From: Actinokineospora iranica
GTDB taxonomy: Bacteria > Actinomycetota > Actinomycetes > Mycobacteriales > Pseudonocardiaceae
Direction: 5' to 3'
DNA: 64,000 bases
NCBI RefSeq assembly: GCF_900101685.1
Contig: NZ_FMZZ01000004.1
Location: forward strand, 348,772 to 412,771
The translations under genes were made by a program, and so were the position numbers. The notes below the pieces were generated by a model that saw only the letters and a program-made list of their open reading frames with translations, searched no databases and had not been told where the DNA came from. Within the stretch, counting starts at the first letter, position 1; the number at the start of each line of letters is the position of its first letter. Shown here piece after piece: positions 1 to 9,082 of the stretch.

Positions 1-1
1 C

Positions 2-1327
2 AACACCTGCGAGATCACCACGTTCCGGTCCGACGCCTACGACCGGGTCAGCCGCAACCCCGAGGTGCGCTTCGGCGACTCCATCGAGGAAGACCTGGTC
101 CGCCGCGACTTCACGGTCAACGCGATGGCCATCGACTTGTCGACAAAGGTCTTCATCGACCCGCACGACGGCTTGGGCGCGCTGGCCGAGAAGCGGCTCG
201 ACACCCCGGCCACCCCCCAGGAGTCCTTCGCCGACGACCCGCTGCGGATGCTGCGCGCCGCCCGGTTCGTCAGCCAGCTCGGCTTCACCGCCGCGCCGCG
301 CGTGCTCGACGCGCTGGCCGAGATGAGCGCCGAGATCACCCGGATCACCCCGGAGCGGGTGCAGGCCGAGCTGAGCAAGCTGGTCTGCGGGGCGCACGCG
401 CGCCGCGGCATCGAGCTGCTGGTCGACAGCGGCCTGGCCGCGCACGTGCTGCCCGAGCTGCCCGCGATGCGCCTGGAGATCGACGAGCACCACCAGCACA
501 AGGACGTCTACGAGCACTCGCTGGTCGTGCTCGACCAGGCGATCGCCTTGGAGGACGGCCCGGAGCCGGACCTGGTGCTGCGGCTGGCCGCGCTGCTGCA
601 CGACATCGGCAAGCCGGACACCCGCAGGCACATCCCCGGCGGCGGGGTGAGCTTCCACCACCACGAGGTCGTGGGCGCCAAAATGACCCGCAAGCGCTTG
701 CGGGCGCTGCGGTACTCGAAGGAGATCACCGAGGACGTCGCCAAGCTGGTGTTCCTGCACCTGCGCTTCCACGGCTACGGCAAGGGCGAGTGGACCGACT
801 CCGCCGTCCGCCGCTACGTGACGGACGCAGGCGACCTGCTGCCCCGGCTGCACAAGCTGGTCCGCGCCGACTGCACCACCCGCAACCGGCGCAAGGCCAA
901 CGCGCTGCAGCGCACCTACGACGGCCTCGAAGAGCGCATCGCCCGCATCGCAGCCGAGGAGGACCTGGCCAAGGTCCGGCCCGACCTCGACGGCAACGAG
1001 ATCATGCGGCTGCTCGGCCTGCCGCCGGGCCCGCTGGTCGGCAAGGCGTGGGCGTTCCTCAAGGAGCTGCGGCTCGACCGCGGCCCGCTGGAGCACGACG
1101 AGGCCGTCGCCGCGCTGCGCGAGTGGGCGCGCGAGCAGGGGCTAGGTCCTGTCTCGGAGGGCCAGCACGCGCCAGCCGCGCCGGATGCGGCCCCTGACGG
1201 CACGGCCGCGACACCCAAGTACGACACCGGTACGAGCGGCGCAGCGGCCGCACCGCCAGGAACCACCCCGATCACGACTGACACGCACCGGCACTCCGAG
1301 ACAGGACCTAGCGGTTCCGCCGGGTGA
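2..1327 (+). CDS. pcnA: CCA tRNA nucleotidyltransferase (PcnA-like), 5' end outside window
   Basis: Adds or repairs the 3' CCA of tRNAs in the cytoplasm. The frame is already open at base 2, so only the C-terminal part (about 440 residues) is present. The segment 'RRDFTVNAMAI', typical of the class II nucleotidyltransferase head domain, lies at bases 110-142. It is followed by the RNA-binding segment 'DPLRMLRAARFVSQLGF' and an HD domain with 'LAALLHDIGKPDT' near base 590, as in actinobacterial PcnA proteins fused to an HD phosphohydrolase domain. The last 60 codons are low-complexity Ala/Pro/Thr and come from an inverted-repeat element at 1141-1312. Without it the frame would read on to a stop at 1389-1391, so the native C-terminus has been replaced. 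The 3' end overlaps the convergent MFS gene by 20 bp. Confidence 0.9.
   Translation, partial: NTCEITTFRSDAYDRVSRNPEVRFGDSIEEDLVRRDFTVNAMAIDLSTKVFIDPHDGLGALAEKRLDTPATPQESFADDPLRMLRAARFVSQLGFTAAPRVLDALAEMSAEITRITPERVQAELSKLVCGAHARRGIELLVDSGLAAHVLPELPAMRLEIDEHHQHKDVYEHSLVVLDQAIALEDGPEPDLVLRLAALLHDIGKPDTRRHIPGGGVSFHHHEVVGAKMTRKRLRALRYSKEITEDVAKLVFLHLRFHGYGKGEWTDSAVRRYVTDAGDLLPRLHKLVRADCTTRNRRKANALQRTYDGLEERIARIAAEEDLAKVRPDLDGNEIMRLLGLPPGPLVGKAWAFLKELRLDRGPLEHDEAVAALREWAREQGLGPVSEGQHAPAAPDAAPDGTAATPKYDTGTSGAAAAPPGTTPITTDTHRHSETGPSGSAG
1141..1312. mobile_element. MITE-like element with 19-bp perfect terminal inverted repeats
   Basis: GCTAGGTCCTGTCTCGGAG at 1141-1159 is the exact reverse complement of 1294-1312. 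The two ends carry TA dinucleotides (1143-1144 and 1309-1310) inside CTAG, which looks like the TA target duplication and CTAG preference of IS630/Tc1-mariner elements. The unit between the TAs is 166 bp, too short to encode a transposase, so this would be a non-autonomous copy or an IS remnant. It shifts the pcnA frame and supplies its present stop. The TAG stop of the convergent MFS gene is formed by the CTAG at the right end. Family assignment is inference. Confidence 0.6.
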
Positions 1328-2603
1328 CCAGGGCGAACCCGCCGAGGCCGACGACGTAGCTGAGCCCGGCGGCGACGACCAGCCCGCGTGAGGCCCCGTC
1401 CGGCGCGACGACCAGCGCGGCCAGCGCGACCGACACCACCTGGGTCACGTTGAACAGCGTGTCGTAGAGGGCGAACACCCGGCCGCGGACCTCGTCGCCG
1501 ATGTCGCGCTGCACGGCCGCGTCCACGCACAGCTTCACGACCTGCCCGGCGAACGAGATCAGCAGCGCCGCGGCCAGGATCGTCGGCATGGTCAGCGGCA
1601 GCCCGCCGCCCACGATCGCGACCCCGCCCAGCGCCAGCGCGGCGCCGACCGTGCGCCGCCTGCCGAAGCGGGCCACGATCCGCGCCGTCGCCACCCCGGC
1701 GACCAGCGTCCCGATCCCGAACATCCCGGCGACCTCGCCCAGCCCGGCCAGGCCAGCGTCGAACCGGAAGCGCATCAGCAGCACCGCGAGCAGCAGCGCC
1801 ACCCCGAACGCGGCCCGGTGCGCCAGCAGCGCCACGAACCCGGCCAGCACCGTCGGCGTGCGCACCGCCGCCCGGCCGCCGTCGACCAGGCCGTGGGCGA
1901 TGGCGACCATGGTCTGGCTCGGCTCGTCCACCTCGTCCGGGCCCAGCGCCCCCCGGGCGAACCGCACCGCCAGCCAGGCCGCGCCCACAGACCCCAGCAC
2001 GGCGAACGAGGTGGTCAGCCCGGAGCCGAGGTCGTCGTCGCCGAACACCGAGCGCAGCCCCATCGCGCACCCGGCCCCGGACACCGCGACGACCGCGCCC
2101 AGCGTCGTGGCCAGCGCGTTCGCCTCGACCAGGTTGCGGGTGGGCACCACGTGCGGCAGCGCGGCCGAGAGCCCCGACCCGACGAACCGGCTGATCCCGA
2201 TCACCACCAGCGCCAGGGTGAACAGCGTCGGCCCCGACGCGCCCAGCACCACGGCGACCGCGGCGACAGCGACCAGCAGCCCGCGCAGCAGATTCGCCGC
2301 CACCAGCACCCGCCGCCGGTCCCACCGGTCCAACAGCGCCCCGGCGAACGGCCCGACGATCGAGTACGGCAGCAGCAGCGCGGTGAACCCGGCGGCGATG
2401 GCCAGCGGGTCGGCCTCCCGCTCGGGGTTGAACAGCACCGCGCCCGCGAGACCTGCCTGGAAGAGGCCGTCGCCCCACTGCGCGGCGAACCGGCTGAACA
2501 GGAGTCGGCGGAAACCGGGGATCGCCAGCAGCGCCCGAGCGCCGATCCGCGCGTGGTGCGCTTCGTGTCCGCTGTTCCTGCTAGCCGTGCCGGCCGTGCT
2601 CAC
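1308..2603 (-). CDS. MFS transporter
   Basis: A 431-residue integral membrane protein with about twelve hydrophobic segments. The loop 'DRWDRRRVLVAANLLRG' after helices 1-3 matches the cytoplasmic loop 2-3 motif of the major facilitator superfamily, and a related 'ARFGRRRTVGAALALGG' occurs in the second half. Composition resembles the MFS_3/enterobactin-exporter-like group, but no substrate can be read from sequence. It is transcribed toward pcnA, and its stop codon lies inside the right end of the inverted-repeat element at 1141-1312. Upstream it faces the YqgE gene divergently. The ATG start at 2603 gives a normal family length. Confidence 0.8.
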   Translation of the reverse strand: MSTAGTASRNSGHEAHHARIGARALLAIPGFRRLLFSRFAAQWGDGLFQAGLAGAVLFNPEREADPLAIAAGFTALLLPYSIVGPFAGALLDRWDRRRVLVAANLLRGLLVAVAAVAVVLGASGPTLFTLALVVIGISRFVGSGLSAALPHVVPTRNLVEANALATTLGAVVAVSGAGCAMGLRSVFGDDDLGSGLTTSFAVLGSVGAAWLAVRFARGALGPDEVDEPSQTMVAIAHGLVDGGRAAVRTPTVLAGFVALLAHRAAFGVALLLAVLLMRFRFDAGLAGLGEVAGMFGIGTLVAGVATARIVARFGRRRTVGAALALGGVAIVGGGLPLTMPTILAAALLISFAGQVVKLCVDAAVQRDIGDEVRGRVFALYDTLFNVTQVVSVALAALVVAPDGASRGLVVAAGLSYVVGLGGFALVTRRNR

Positions 2604-2640
2604 GACTTGTCAGCCTACGGCCGCGCGGCAAAAGGAATGA

Positions 2641-2660
2641 GCGGCCCCCGAAGGGGCCGC
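2641..2660. terminator. short GC hairpin with tetraloop
   Basis: GCGGCCCC (2641-2648) and GGGGCCGC (2653-2660) form a perfect 8-bp stem around CGAA; the minus strand has a TTCG loop. It lies between two divergent genes, so it could be a 5' UTR structure of the MFS mRNA rather than a terminator. There is no T tract. Confidence 0.3.
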
Positions 2661-2867
2661 CCATCCTGGCGGACGCCCGGTCGCCTCACGGCGGGTTGCG
2701 CGACGTGGCTCCAGCCGAGCGGTATTCCACGAAGGCGGTTCTAGTTGAGCCCGGGGGACACAGTGGCGCCAACCGCCCGGTCCAACGAGCGAGGGATGCC
2801 CGTTGTTCCCCACCCGGCGCCCCGACTCACCCGGTTGGATCCCAGCGCGGACGGTCCGGATGGGATC

Positions 2868-3449
2868 ATGTGCGGTGTGCCGTCCGACGTAGCCGTCGAG
2901 CCCGGGACGCTGCTGGTAGCGGCGCCCAGCCTGCTCGACAACAACTTCCGCCGCACGGTGGTCTACGTGATCGACCACCGCGGCGAAGGCACGCTCGGGG
3001 TCGTGCTCAACCGCCCCAGCGACGTCCCGGTCGACGACGTCTTACCGAACTGGGGCCCGCACGTCACCCAACCCGGCTCGGTCTTCGTCGGCGGCCCGGT
3101 GGAGCAGAAGACAGCGCTGTGCCTGGCCGCCATGCGCACCGGCGTCGACGTGGACGGCGTGCGCGGCCTCGTCGCCGTCCGCGGCCCGGTCGCCCTGGTC
3201 GACCTCGACGCCGACCCGGACGCCCTGGCCCCCAAGTTCCGCGGGATGCGGGTCTTCGCCGGATACGCGGGCTGGGACACCGGCCAACTAGCGGGCGAAA
3301 TCGACCGCGGCGACTGGATCGTGGTCCCCGCCCTCCCCAGCGACGTGCTCGCCCCGGCCGAGGAAGACCTCTGGGGCCGCGTCCTGCGGCGGCAGGGGAT
3401 GCCGCTGGCCCTGCTGGCCACCCACCCGGGCGACGTCAAGCAGAACTAA
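2868..3449 (+). CDS. YqgE/AlgH family protein (UPF0301)
   Basis: A 193-residue member of the YqgE/AlgH family, which has a conserved fold and no firmly assigned biochemical function. Visible family blocks are 'GTLLVAAPSLLDNNFRRTVV', 'GTLGVVLNRPSDVPV', 'VFVGGPVEQKTALCLA', 'VFAGYAGWDTGQLAGEI' and the end 'LATHP'. The closest known context is M. tuberculosis Rv0038, which lies just upstream of leuS as here. The frame is open from 2745, but the ATG at 2868 gives the usual family length and removes a non-conserved Pro-rich extension. The stop overlaps the convergent SdpI-like gene by 4 bp. Confidence 0.85.
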   Translation: MCGVPSDVAVEPGTLLVAAPSLLDNNFRRTVVYVIDHRGEGTLGVVLNRPSDVPVDDVLPNWGPHVTQPGSVFVGGPVEQKTALCLAAMRTGVDVDGVRGLVAVRGPVALVDLDADPDALAPKFRGMRVFAGYAGWDTGQLAGEIDRGDWIVVPALPSDVLAPAEEDLWGRVLRRQGMPLALLATHPGDVKQN

Positions 3450-3862
3450 GCGGTCTTGGTGAGCGCTCCGCAGCCGCCCGAGCCGCACTGGCAGCCCGCG
3501 CAGCCCGCGGGCAGTTCGGGGGCGGGCTCCGGGACGGCCCGCGCGGCCCGGTCGCCCAGGACGCCCGCGGCCAGGGTGATGCCGAGCAGGCCCAGCAGGG
3601 CGACCACCGACACGGTGAGCGCGCCCGCGGTGCCGGTCACCAGGAAACCGGCGACCGCGCCGAGCACCCCGACCAGGCCCGCGACCGCGGTCGGCAGCCC
3701 GGCGACTTTGTTGCCCACCCGGAACGCCTCGTCGCTGCGCAGCGTCGCCGCGGTGCGGACACCGCCGAACCGGTTGCGCGGCAGCCGCTCGGTCAGGCCG
3801 AGGAAACCGATGACGAGCAGCGGAAGGCCCGCCACCAGGGGCGCGAGCGGCACGAGGTTCAC
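3446..3862 (-). CDS. SdpI-family membrane protein
   Basis: A 138-residue protein with three or four hydrophobic helices. The segment 'RNRFGGVRTAATLRSDEAF' followed by 'VGNKVAG' is typical of the SdpI/YhfL superfamily, where B. subtilis SdpI is an immunity and signalling protein for a killing peptide. In actinobacteria these small homologues have no assigned role. The C-terminus is unusual: a short Cys-rich tail, 'CAGCQCGSGGCG', that could bind metal or be lipid/disulfide modified (inference). It converges on the YqgE gene and its stop overlaps that gene's stop. Confidence 0.7.
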   Translation of the reverse strand: MNLVPLAPLVAGLPLLVIGFLGLTERLPRNRFGGVRTAATLRSDEAFRVGNKVAGLPTAVAGLVGVLGAVAGFLVTGTAGALTVSVVALLGLLGITLAAGVLGDRAARAVPEPAPELPAGCAGCQCGSGGCGALTKTA

Positions 3863-3922
3863 GAGTCGATGGTAAGAGGTCGCCCAACTGTCATGCGGTG
3901 GACACCCTCTTACGGTGTGCTC

Positions 3923-5011
3923 ATGGTCATGTCCGGACGAGTCTTAGCCGCCGTGTGTGCCGCCGCCGTCACTACCGGTCTGCTGGTAACCCCCGCCACC
4001 GCCGCGCCGAAGGTCCGGCTGATCGGCGAGCAGATCGTGCCGCACGGGTTGACCTTCGACGGCACGACCGTCGGCGGCCTGTCCGGCATCGACCGCGACC
4101 CCAGGACCGGCGACTACGTCCTGATCAGCGACGACCGCTCCGACCGTCAGCCCGCCCGGTTCTACACCGCGCGCATCCCCGTCACCCGCGACGGCCTCGG
4201 CCCCGTCGAGTTCACCGGCACCCACCCGCTGCGCGCCCCGGACGGCGGAACCTACCCGCGCGGCGCGGTGGACCCCGAAGACATCCGCGTCGACCCGTGG
4301 TCCGGCGGCTACACCTGGAGCCAGGAGGGCGAACGCCGCCCGCCGGTGCTGCTCGACCCGTCCGTCCGCACCGCCCACCGCGACGGCACGTTCGCCGGGG
4401 AGGCGCCGCTGCCGGAGAACCTGCGGATGACCGCGGACCGGGGACCGGGCCAGAACCTCGCCCTGGAGGGCCTGACTTACGCCGCCGGTGGCGCCCTGGT
4501 CGTCACCGCCGTCGAAGGCCCCCTGCTCCAGGACGGCCCCGAGCCCACCACCGAGCACGGCGCGCTGTCCCGGATCACCGTCCAGACCCGCACCGGAACC
4601 CTGGTCGCGCAGTACGCCTACCCGCAGGAACCGCTGTTCGCCGCCGCCGTGCCCCCGGGAGCGTTCGCCTCGACCGGCGTCACCGCGATCCTGGCCGTGC
4701 GCGGCACCAAGTACCTGGTGGTCGAGCGCTCCTTCGCGACCGGCGTCGGCAACAAGGTGCGCCTCTTCGAGATCGACACCGCGGGCGCGACCGACATCGC
4801 CGACCGCGACCTCACATCGTCGGTCAAGCCGGTCCGCAAACGTTTGATCGCCGACCTCGCGGGCCTCGGCCTGTCCACCGTCGACAACATCGAGGGCATG
4901 ACCTGGGCCCCCTCCCGCCCCGGCCACCCCCGCACCCTCCTGTTGATCAGCGACGACAACTTCGCCGCGAGCCAGGTGACCCAACTCATCGCCCTGGCCG
5001 TGCGCCTCTAG
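3923..5011 (+). CDS. secreted esterase-like activity of phytase family protein
   Basis: A 362-residue exported protein. The N-terminus 'MVMSGRVLAAVCAAAVTTG' followed by 'LLVTPATAAPK' is a clear Sec signal peptide with an Ala-X-Ala cleavage site. The mature part shows the phytase-like beta-propeller esterase blocks 'GGLSGIDRDPRTGDYVLISDD', 'DPEDIRVDP', 'NLALEGLTY' and 'DNIEGMTWAP'. Other family members are calcium-dependent phosphoesterase-like proteins, but the substrate is not known. Three in-frame starts lie within 12 bases (GTG 3917, ATG 3923, ATG 3929). ATG 3923 is preferred because it leaves a standard signal-peptide n-region. The gene stands alone upstream of the leuS leader. Confidence 0.8.
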   Translation: MVMSGRVLAAVCAAAVTTGLLVTPATAAPKVRLIGEQIVPHGLTFDGTTVGGLSGIDRDPRTGDYVLISDDRSDRQPARFYTARIPVTRDGLGPVEFTGTHPLRAPDGGTYPRGAVDPEDIRVDPWSGGYTWSQEGERRPPVLLDPSVRTAHRDGTFAGEAPLPENLRMTADRGPGQNLALEGLTYAAGGALVVTAVEGPLLQDGPEPTTEHGALSRITVQTRTGTLVAQYAYPQEPLFAAAVPPGAFASTGVTAILAVRGTKYLVVERSFATGVGNKVRLFEIDTAGATDIADRDLTSSVKPVRKRLIADLAGLGLSTVDNIEGMTWAPSRPGHPRTLLLISDDNFAASQVTQLIALAVRL

Positions 5012-5427
5012 TCGCCCCGCCCCGCAAGCTCCCCGCGATCCCGTCGCCCCGCGCCACACCTTCAGACGGGAACTTCACCGCGCCCGCATCCCGAGCGCGC
5101 CCGGAGCCAAACCCGCTGCCGAGGGCGTCTCCCGAGCACGCTTGCCGCCGCCCCGGGCCCAATCTCGGCCTCGCACGCGCGCGCGCGGGCGGCATGACCC
5201 ACCCTTCCCGGGGGACCGCCCCGCTCCAGTCTATCGGCTATTCGCGCTGGTGGAAGAGGAGCGGGAAACCTGTGGACAGGTTCGTCCTATGTGGATAAAC
5301 GGTGCCAGCCGAGGCGTCGGATCAGGGACAATGGGCGGTTTGGCAGGGTGTGGCGACGGCTCCACGCCGCACGGCGGCGAGAGCACGGCCGGAAACGGGG
5401 TGGATGGTGTGCGCTATCCTCTTGGGC
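5012..5427. other. intergenic region before the leuS leader
   Basis: No convincing gene. It holds a (CG)n-rich run near 5175-5190 and one perfect DnaA-box nonamer TGTGGATAA at 5290-5298, preceded by a near match TGTGGACAG at 5272-5280. The leuS promoter should lie in the last 100 bases, but no hexamer pair stands out. Confidence 0.5.
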
Positions 5428-5466
5428 ATGAGCACGGCCCGCCTGCTCCTTGGTCGGCCGCGCTAG
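5428..5466 (+). CDS. leuS leader peptide with three consecutive Leu codons
   Basis: A 12-codon frame, [12 protein letters not shown] then TAG, in the transcribed leader of leuS. The central codons CTG-CTC-CTT are three Leu codons in a row, including CTT, which is rare in this GC-rich genome. The peptide ends 22 bases before a strong intrinsic terminator. This is the layout of ribosome-mediated attenuation: with scarce charged tRNA-Leu the ribosome stalls on the Leu codons and read-through into leuS increases. Comparative genomics has predicted classical attenuation for leuS in some Streptomyces. Translation of this peptide is inferred from its position and codons. Confidence 0.65.
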   Translation: MSTARLLLGRPR

Positions 5467-5488
5467 CCGGCAGATCGGTAAGCGCGGC

Positions 5489-5525
5489 AACCCTCCATGC
5501 CCTCGGGCTGGGGGGTTTTCGTTTT
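5489..5525 (+). terminator. leuS attenuator (intrinsic terminator)
   Basis: AACCCTCC (5489-5496) pairs with GGGGGGTT (5510-5517, one G-U), and an inner GCCC/GGGC pair extends the stem. It is followed by TTTTCGTTTTT, which is very unusual in this T-poor region. The hairpin lies between the Leu-rich leader peptide and the leuS ribosome-binding site. Confidence 0.75.
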
Positions 5526-5566
5526 TCCCCACCGGGAGCAGGACTTATGCGTGGAAGGAACCCCCG

Positions 5567-8380
5567 ATGAGCGACGCCACCGCCGAGTCGGCGCCGAGCT
5601 ACCGCTACACCGCTGAGCTGGCCGGGCAGATCGAGCAGCGCTGGCAGGAGCACTGGGACAGCACCGGCACCTACCACGCGCCGAACCCGGTGGGGCCGCT
5701 GGCCGGGGCGGTGCCCGAGGACAAGCTGTTCGTGCAGGACATGTTCCCGTACCCGTCCGGGGCGGGGCTGCACGTGGGGCACCCGCTGGGCTTCATCGGC
5801 ACCGACGTGTTCGCCCGCTACCACCGCATGAACGGCCGCAACGTTCTGCACACCATGGGCTTCGACGCGTTCGGCCTGCCCGCCGAGCAGTACGCCGTGC
5901 AGACCGGGCAGCACCCGCGCAAGACCACCGAGGACAACATCCAGACCTACCTGCGGCAGATCCGCAGGCTGGGCCTAGGCCACGACGAGCGCCGCCGCAT
6001 CGCCACCATGGACCCGGACTACTACCGGTGGACCCAGTGGATTTTCCTGCGCATCTTCCACTCCTGGTACGACGAGAAGGCGGGCAAGGCGCGGCCGATC
6101 ACCGAGCTGGAGGCCGAGTTCGCCCAGGGCAAGCGCGCCACCCCGGACGGGCGCGGCTGGTGCGAGCTGACCCACGCCGAGCAGCAGGCGGTGCTGAACG
6201 ACTACCGGCTGGTGTACCTGTCGGACGCGCCGGTGAACTGGGTTCCCGGGCTGGGCACGGTCGTGTCCAACGAAGAGGTCACCGCCGACGGCCGCAGCGA
6301 GCGCGGCAACTTCCCGGTGTTCCGGCGGAACCTGCGCCAGTGGATGATGCGCATCACCGCCTACGCCGACCGCCTGATCGATGACCTGGACCGGCTGGAG
6401 TGGCCGGACAAGGTCAAGGCGATGCAGCGCAACTGGATCGGCCGTTCGCACGGCGCGCGGGTGAGTTTCCCGGTCGCCGACAGCGCTATCGAGGTTTTCA
6501 CCACCCGCCCGGACACGCTGTTCGGCGCCACGTACATGGTGCTGGCCCCGGAGCACCCGCTGGTCGACACCATCGCCGCCGCCGAATGGCCCGACGACGT
6601 CGACCCCCGGTGGACGACCGGGGCCGAGACGCCTGGCACGGCGATCGCCGCGTACCGGCGGGCCGCGTCCATGAAGTCCGACCTGGACCGCCAGGAGAAC
6701 AAGGAGAAGACCGGCGTCTTCACCGGCGCCTACGCGACCAACCCGGTCAACGGCGCGAGCATCCCGGTCTTCGTCGCCGACTACGTGCTGATGGGCTACG
6801 GCACCGGCGCGATCATGGCCGTCCCCGGCCAGGACCAGCGCGACTGGGACTTCGCGACCGCGTTCGGTCTGCCGATCATCCGCACGGTCGCGCCCCCCGA
6901 GGGTTTCGACGGCGAGGCGTTCACCGGCGACGGCGCCGCGGTCAACTCCGGCTTCCTGGACGGCCTGGGCGTCGACGAGGCCAAGAAGACCATGATCGCC
7001 TGGCTGGAGGAGAACGGCCACGGCAACGGCACCATCCAGTACAAGCTGCGCGACTGGCTGTTCTCCCGCCAGCGCTACTGGGGCGAGCCGTTCCCCATCG
7101 TCTACGACGAGGACGGCACCCCGGTCGCGCTGCCGGAGTCCATGCTGCCGGTCGAGTTGCCCGACGTGGACGACTACTCGCCCAAGACCTACGACCCCGA
7201 GGCCGCCGACACCGAGCCGTCGCCGCCGCTGTCCCGCGCGACCGACTGGGTCGAGGTCGAGTTGGACCTGGGCCAGGGCCGCAAGACGTACCGCCGCGAC
7301 ACCAACACCATGCCCAACTGGGCCGGGTCCTGCTGGTACCAGATGCGCTACGTCGACCCCACCGACGACCAGCGCTTCTGCGAGCCGGAGAACGAGCGCT
7401 ACTGGCTGGGCCCCCAGTCCCCCGGCGACACCGGCGGCGTGGACCTGTACATCGGCGGCGTCGAGCACGCCGTGCTGCACCTGCTGTACGCCCGGTTCTG
7501 GCAGAAGGTGCTGTTCGACCTGGGCGACGTGACCGCGGAGGAGCCGTACCGGCGGCTGTACAACCAGGGCATGATCCAGGCCTACGCCTACACCGACGAA
7601 CGCGGCGTCTACGTCGAGGCGTCCGAGGTGGTCGAGCGCGACGGCAAGTACTTCCACGGTGACCGCCGGGTCAGGCAGGAGTACGGGAAGATGGGCAAGA
7701 GCCTGCGCAACGTCGTCACCCCCGACGAGATGTGCGCGGCCTACGGCGCCGACACCTTCCGCATGTACGAGATGTCGATGGGCCCCATGGACGTCTCCCG
7801 CCCCTGGGCCACCAAGGACGTCGTCGGCGCGCAGCGGTTCCTCCAGCGCCTGTGGCGCAACCTGGTCGACGAGGAAACCGGCGAGACCCGAGTCACCGAC
7901 ACCGACCCGGACGAGACGACTCTGCGCGCGCTGCACAAGGCCATCGCCGGTGTCCACGAGGACTACGCGAACCTGCGCTACAACACCGCGGGCGCGAAGC
8001 TGATCGAACTGAACAACCACGTGACCAAGAACTTCCCCGGCGGCGCGCCGAGGGTGGTCGCCGAGGCGATGGTCCAGATGCTGGCCCCGCTGTGCCCGCA
8101 CATCGCCGAGGAACTGTGGTCGAAGCTGGGCGGCCCGAAGTCCCTGGCCCACGGCCCCTTCCCGAAGGCCGACGAGCGCTACCTGGTCGAGGACTCGGTG
8201 GAGTACCCGATCCAGGTCAACGGCAAGGTCCGCGGCCGGATCACCGTCCCAGCGGCGGCCAGCCAGGACGAGGTCAAGGCAGCGGCCCTGGCAGAGGAAA
8301 AGGTGGCGGCGCTGGTCGGCGACAGCACGCCGAAGAAGGTCATCGTGGTCCCCGGCCGGTTGGTCAACATCGTCCTGTGA
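5567..8380 (+). CDS. leuS: leucyl-tRNA synthetase
   Basis: Charges tRNA-Leu with leucine in the cytoplasm. The 937-residue product has the class I signature region '[13 protein letters not shown]' (HVGH at residues 69-72), an inserted CP1 editing domain with '[20 protein letters not shown]', the '[15 protein letters not shown]' core, and the second class I motif as 'KMGKSLRN' near residue 708. The C-terminal anticodon-binding and '[12 protein letters not shown]' segments are intact. ATG 5567 is preceded by GGAAGGAA at 5553-5560. Upstream lies the Leu-codon leader and terminator, so expression is probably tuned to tRNA-Leu charging. The gene is followed by a GC hairpin and a convergent lipoprotein gene. 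Confidence 0.97.
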   Translation: MSDATAESAPSYRYTAELAGQIEQRWQEHWDSTGTYHAPNPVGPLAGAVPEDKLFVQDMFPYPSGAGLHVGHPLGFIGTDVFARYHRMNGRNVLHTMGFDAFGLPAEQYAVQTGQHPRKTTEDNIQTYLRQIRRLGLGHDERRRIATMDPDYYRWTQWIFLRIFHSWYDEKAGKARPITELEAEFAQGKRATPDGRGWCELTHAEQQAVLNDYRLVYLSDAPVNWVPGLGTVVSNEEVTADGRSERGNFPVFRRNLRQWMMRITAYADRLIDDLDRLEWPDKVKAMQRNWIGRSHGARVSFPVADSAIEVFTTRPDTLFGATYMVLAPEHPLVDTIAAAEWPDDVDPRWTTGAETPGTAIAAYRRAASMKSDLDRQENKEKTGVFTGAYATNPVNGASIPVFVADYVLMGYGTGAIMAVPGQDQRDWDFATAFGLPIIRTVAPPEGFDGEAFTGDGAAVNSGFLDGLGVDEAKKTMIAWLEENGHGNGTIQYKLRDWLFSRQRYWGEPFPIVYDEDGTPVALPESMLPVELPDVDDYSPKTYDPEAADTEPSPPLSRATDWVEVELDLGQGRKTYRRDTNTMPNWAGSCWYQMRYVDPTDDQRFCEPENERYWLGPQSPGDTGGVDLYIGGVEHAVLHLLYARFWQKVLFDLGDVTAEEPYRRLYNQGMIQAYAYTDERGVYVEASEVVERDGKYFHGDRRVRQEYGKMGKSLRNVVTPDEMCAAYGADTFRMYEMSMGPMDVSRPWATKDVVGAQRFLQRLWRNLVDEETGETRVTDTDPDETTLRALHKAIAGVHEDYANLRYNTAGAKLIELNNHVTKNFPGGAPRVVAEAMVQMLAPLCPHIAEELWSKLGGPKSLAHGPFPKADERYLVEDSVEYPIQVNGKVRGRITVPAAASQDEVKAAALAEEKVAALVGDSTPKKVIVVPGRLVNIVL

Positions 8381-8381
8381 T

Positions 8382-8418
8382 CCCGGAGGCGGCCTTCAAG
8401 ACAGAGGGCCGCCTCGGG
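8382..8418 (+). terminator. leuS downstream hairpin
   Basis: CCCGGAGGCGGCC (8382-8394) pairs with GGCCGCCTCGGG (8407-8418) with one bulged G. It starts one base after the leuS stop and has no T tract. Confidence 0.6.
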
Positions 8419-8450
8419 TTGACTGGGCGTTCCTGCTGGTCGGGGTGCTG

Positions 8451-9074
8451 TCATCCCCCGTTTTTCATGGTGGCGATGGCTTGTTCGGCGATTTGCTTGA
8501 TCTTGTCGTCGCAGGCCTTGCCTTTGGGGCCACCAGCTGCTCCGACGCGGAAGGTGAGTTCGTCGCGGATGCCGACGACCAGGTTGCAGGACCCGATGCC
8601 GCGCCGGTCCTGGCCTGCTGTGAAAACGCCGGGGTATCCGCTGACGGTGGTGGGCTCGAAGTAGGCGGCGAAGTTGGAGATGGTCTGGTTAGCCCGGTAA
8701 TGGTCGGACAGACCGCCCTTGTTTGGGTTGAGCCAACCGATGGTGTAGTCCTCGCGCTCGTCGGCGCTGGGCCAGGAGCAGTACTGGGAACCCTGAGCCT
8801 CGTCTTGCTTGCCTTGGGTTGCGAGTCCCAGGGTGGCGACTTGGGCGGGGGTCAGTAGTGCGCAGGGTTTGTCGATGAGCGCGGCGGCGTCGATGGGGTC
8901 GGTCACGCGGGGTGCGCCGTAGGTGTTGTCCGGAGCCGCCGCGCTGCTGCTGGTGGTGGTGCCAGTGTTGTTGGCACCGCCAGTGGTGGGGGTTGGGGTG
9001 CCGCTCTCGGTGCAGGCGGTAAGCGCGGCGGCGGTCAGGGCGAGGCTGGTGAGGGTGCGGGCGGGGTGGCGCAT
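8451..9074 (-). CDS. DUF3558-family lipoprotein
   Basis: A 207-residue predicted lipoprotein. The signal peptide ends in a lipobox 'LTAC' (Cys near residue 21), followed by a Thr/Ser/Gly-rich linker to about residue 50. The mature domain has 'DPIDAAALIDKPCALLTPAQ', 'YCSWPS', 'GYPGVF' and 'CNLVVGIRDELTFRV', the pattern of DUF3558 proteins, which are abundant in mycobacteria and Pseudonocardiales. The three domain Cys are probably disulfide bonded. It lies 8 bp downstream of the 154-residue gene at 9083-9547 on the same strand, so the two are co-transcribed. Function unknown. Confidence 0.8.
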   Translation of the reverse strand: MRHPARTLTSLALTAAALTACTESGTPTPTTGGANNTGTTTSSSAAAPDNTYGAPRVTDPIDAAALIDKPCALLTPAQVATLGLATQGKQDEAQGSQYCSWPSADEREDYTIGWLNPNKGGLSDHYRANQTISNFAAYFEPTTVSGYPGVFTAGQDRRGIGSCNLVVGIRDELTFRVGAAGGPKGKACDDKIKQIAEQAIATMKNGG

Positions 9075-9082
9075 GGCGGGTG

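Noticed and set aside
5012..5427. Frames of more than 60 codons between the phytase-like gene and leuS
   Set aside because: Low-complexity Arg/Pro composition and no ribosome-binding sites. The region reads as leader and promoter DNA.
5428..5566. T-box riboswitch for leuS
   Set aside because: No T-box consensus or Stem I features seen; a Leu-codon leader peptide plus terminator explains the region better.
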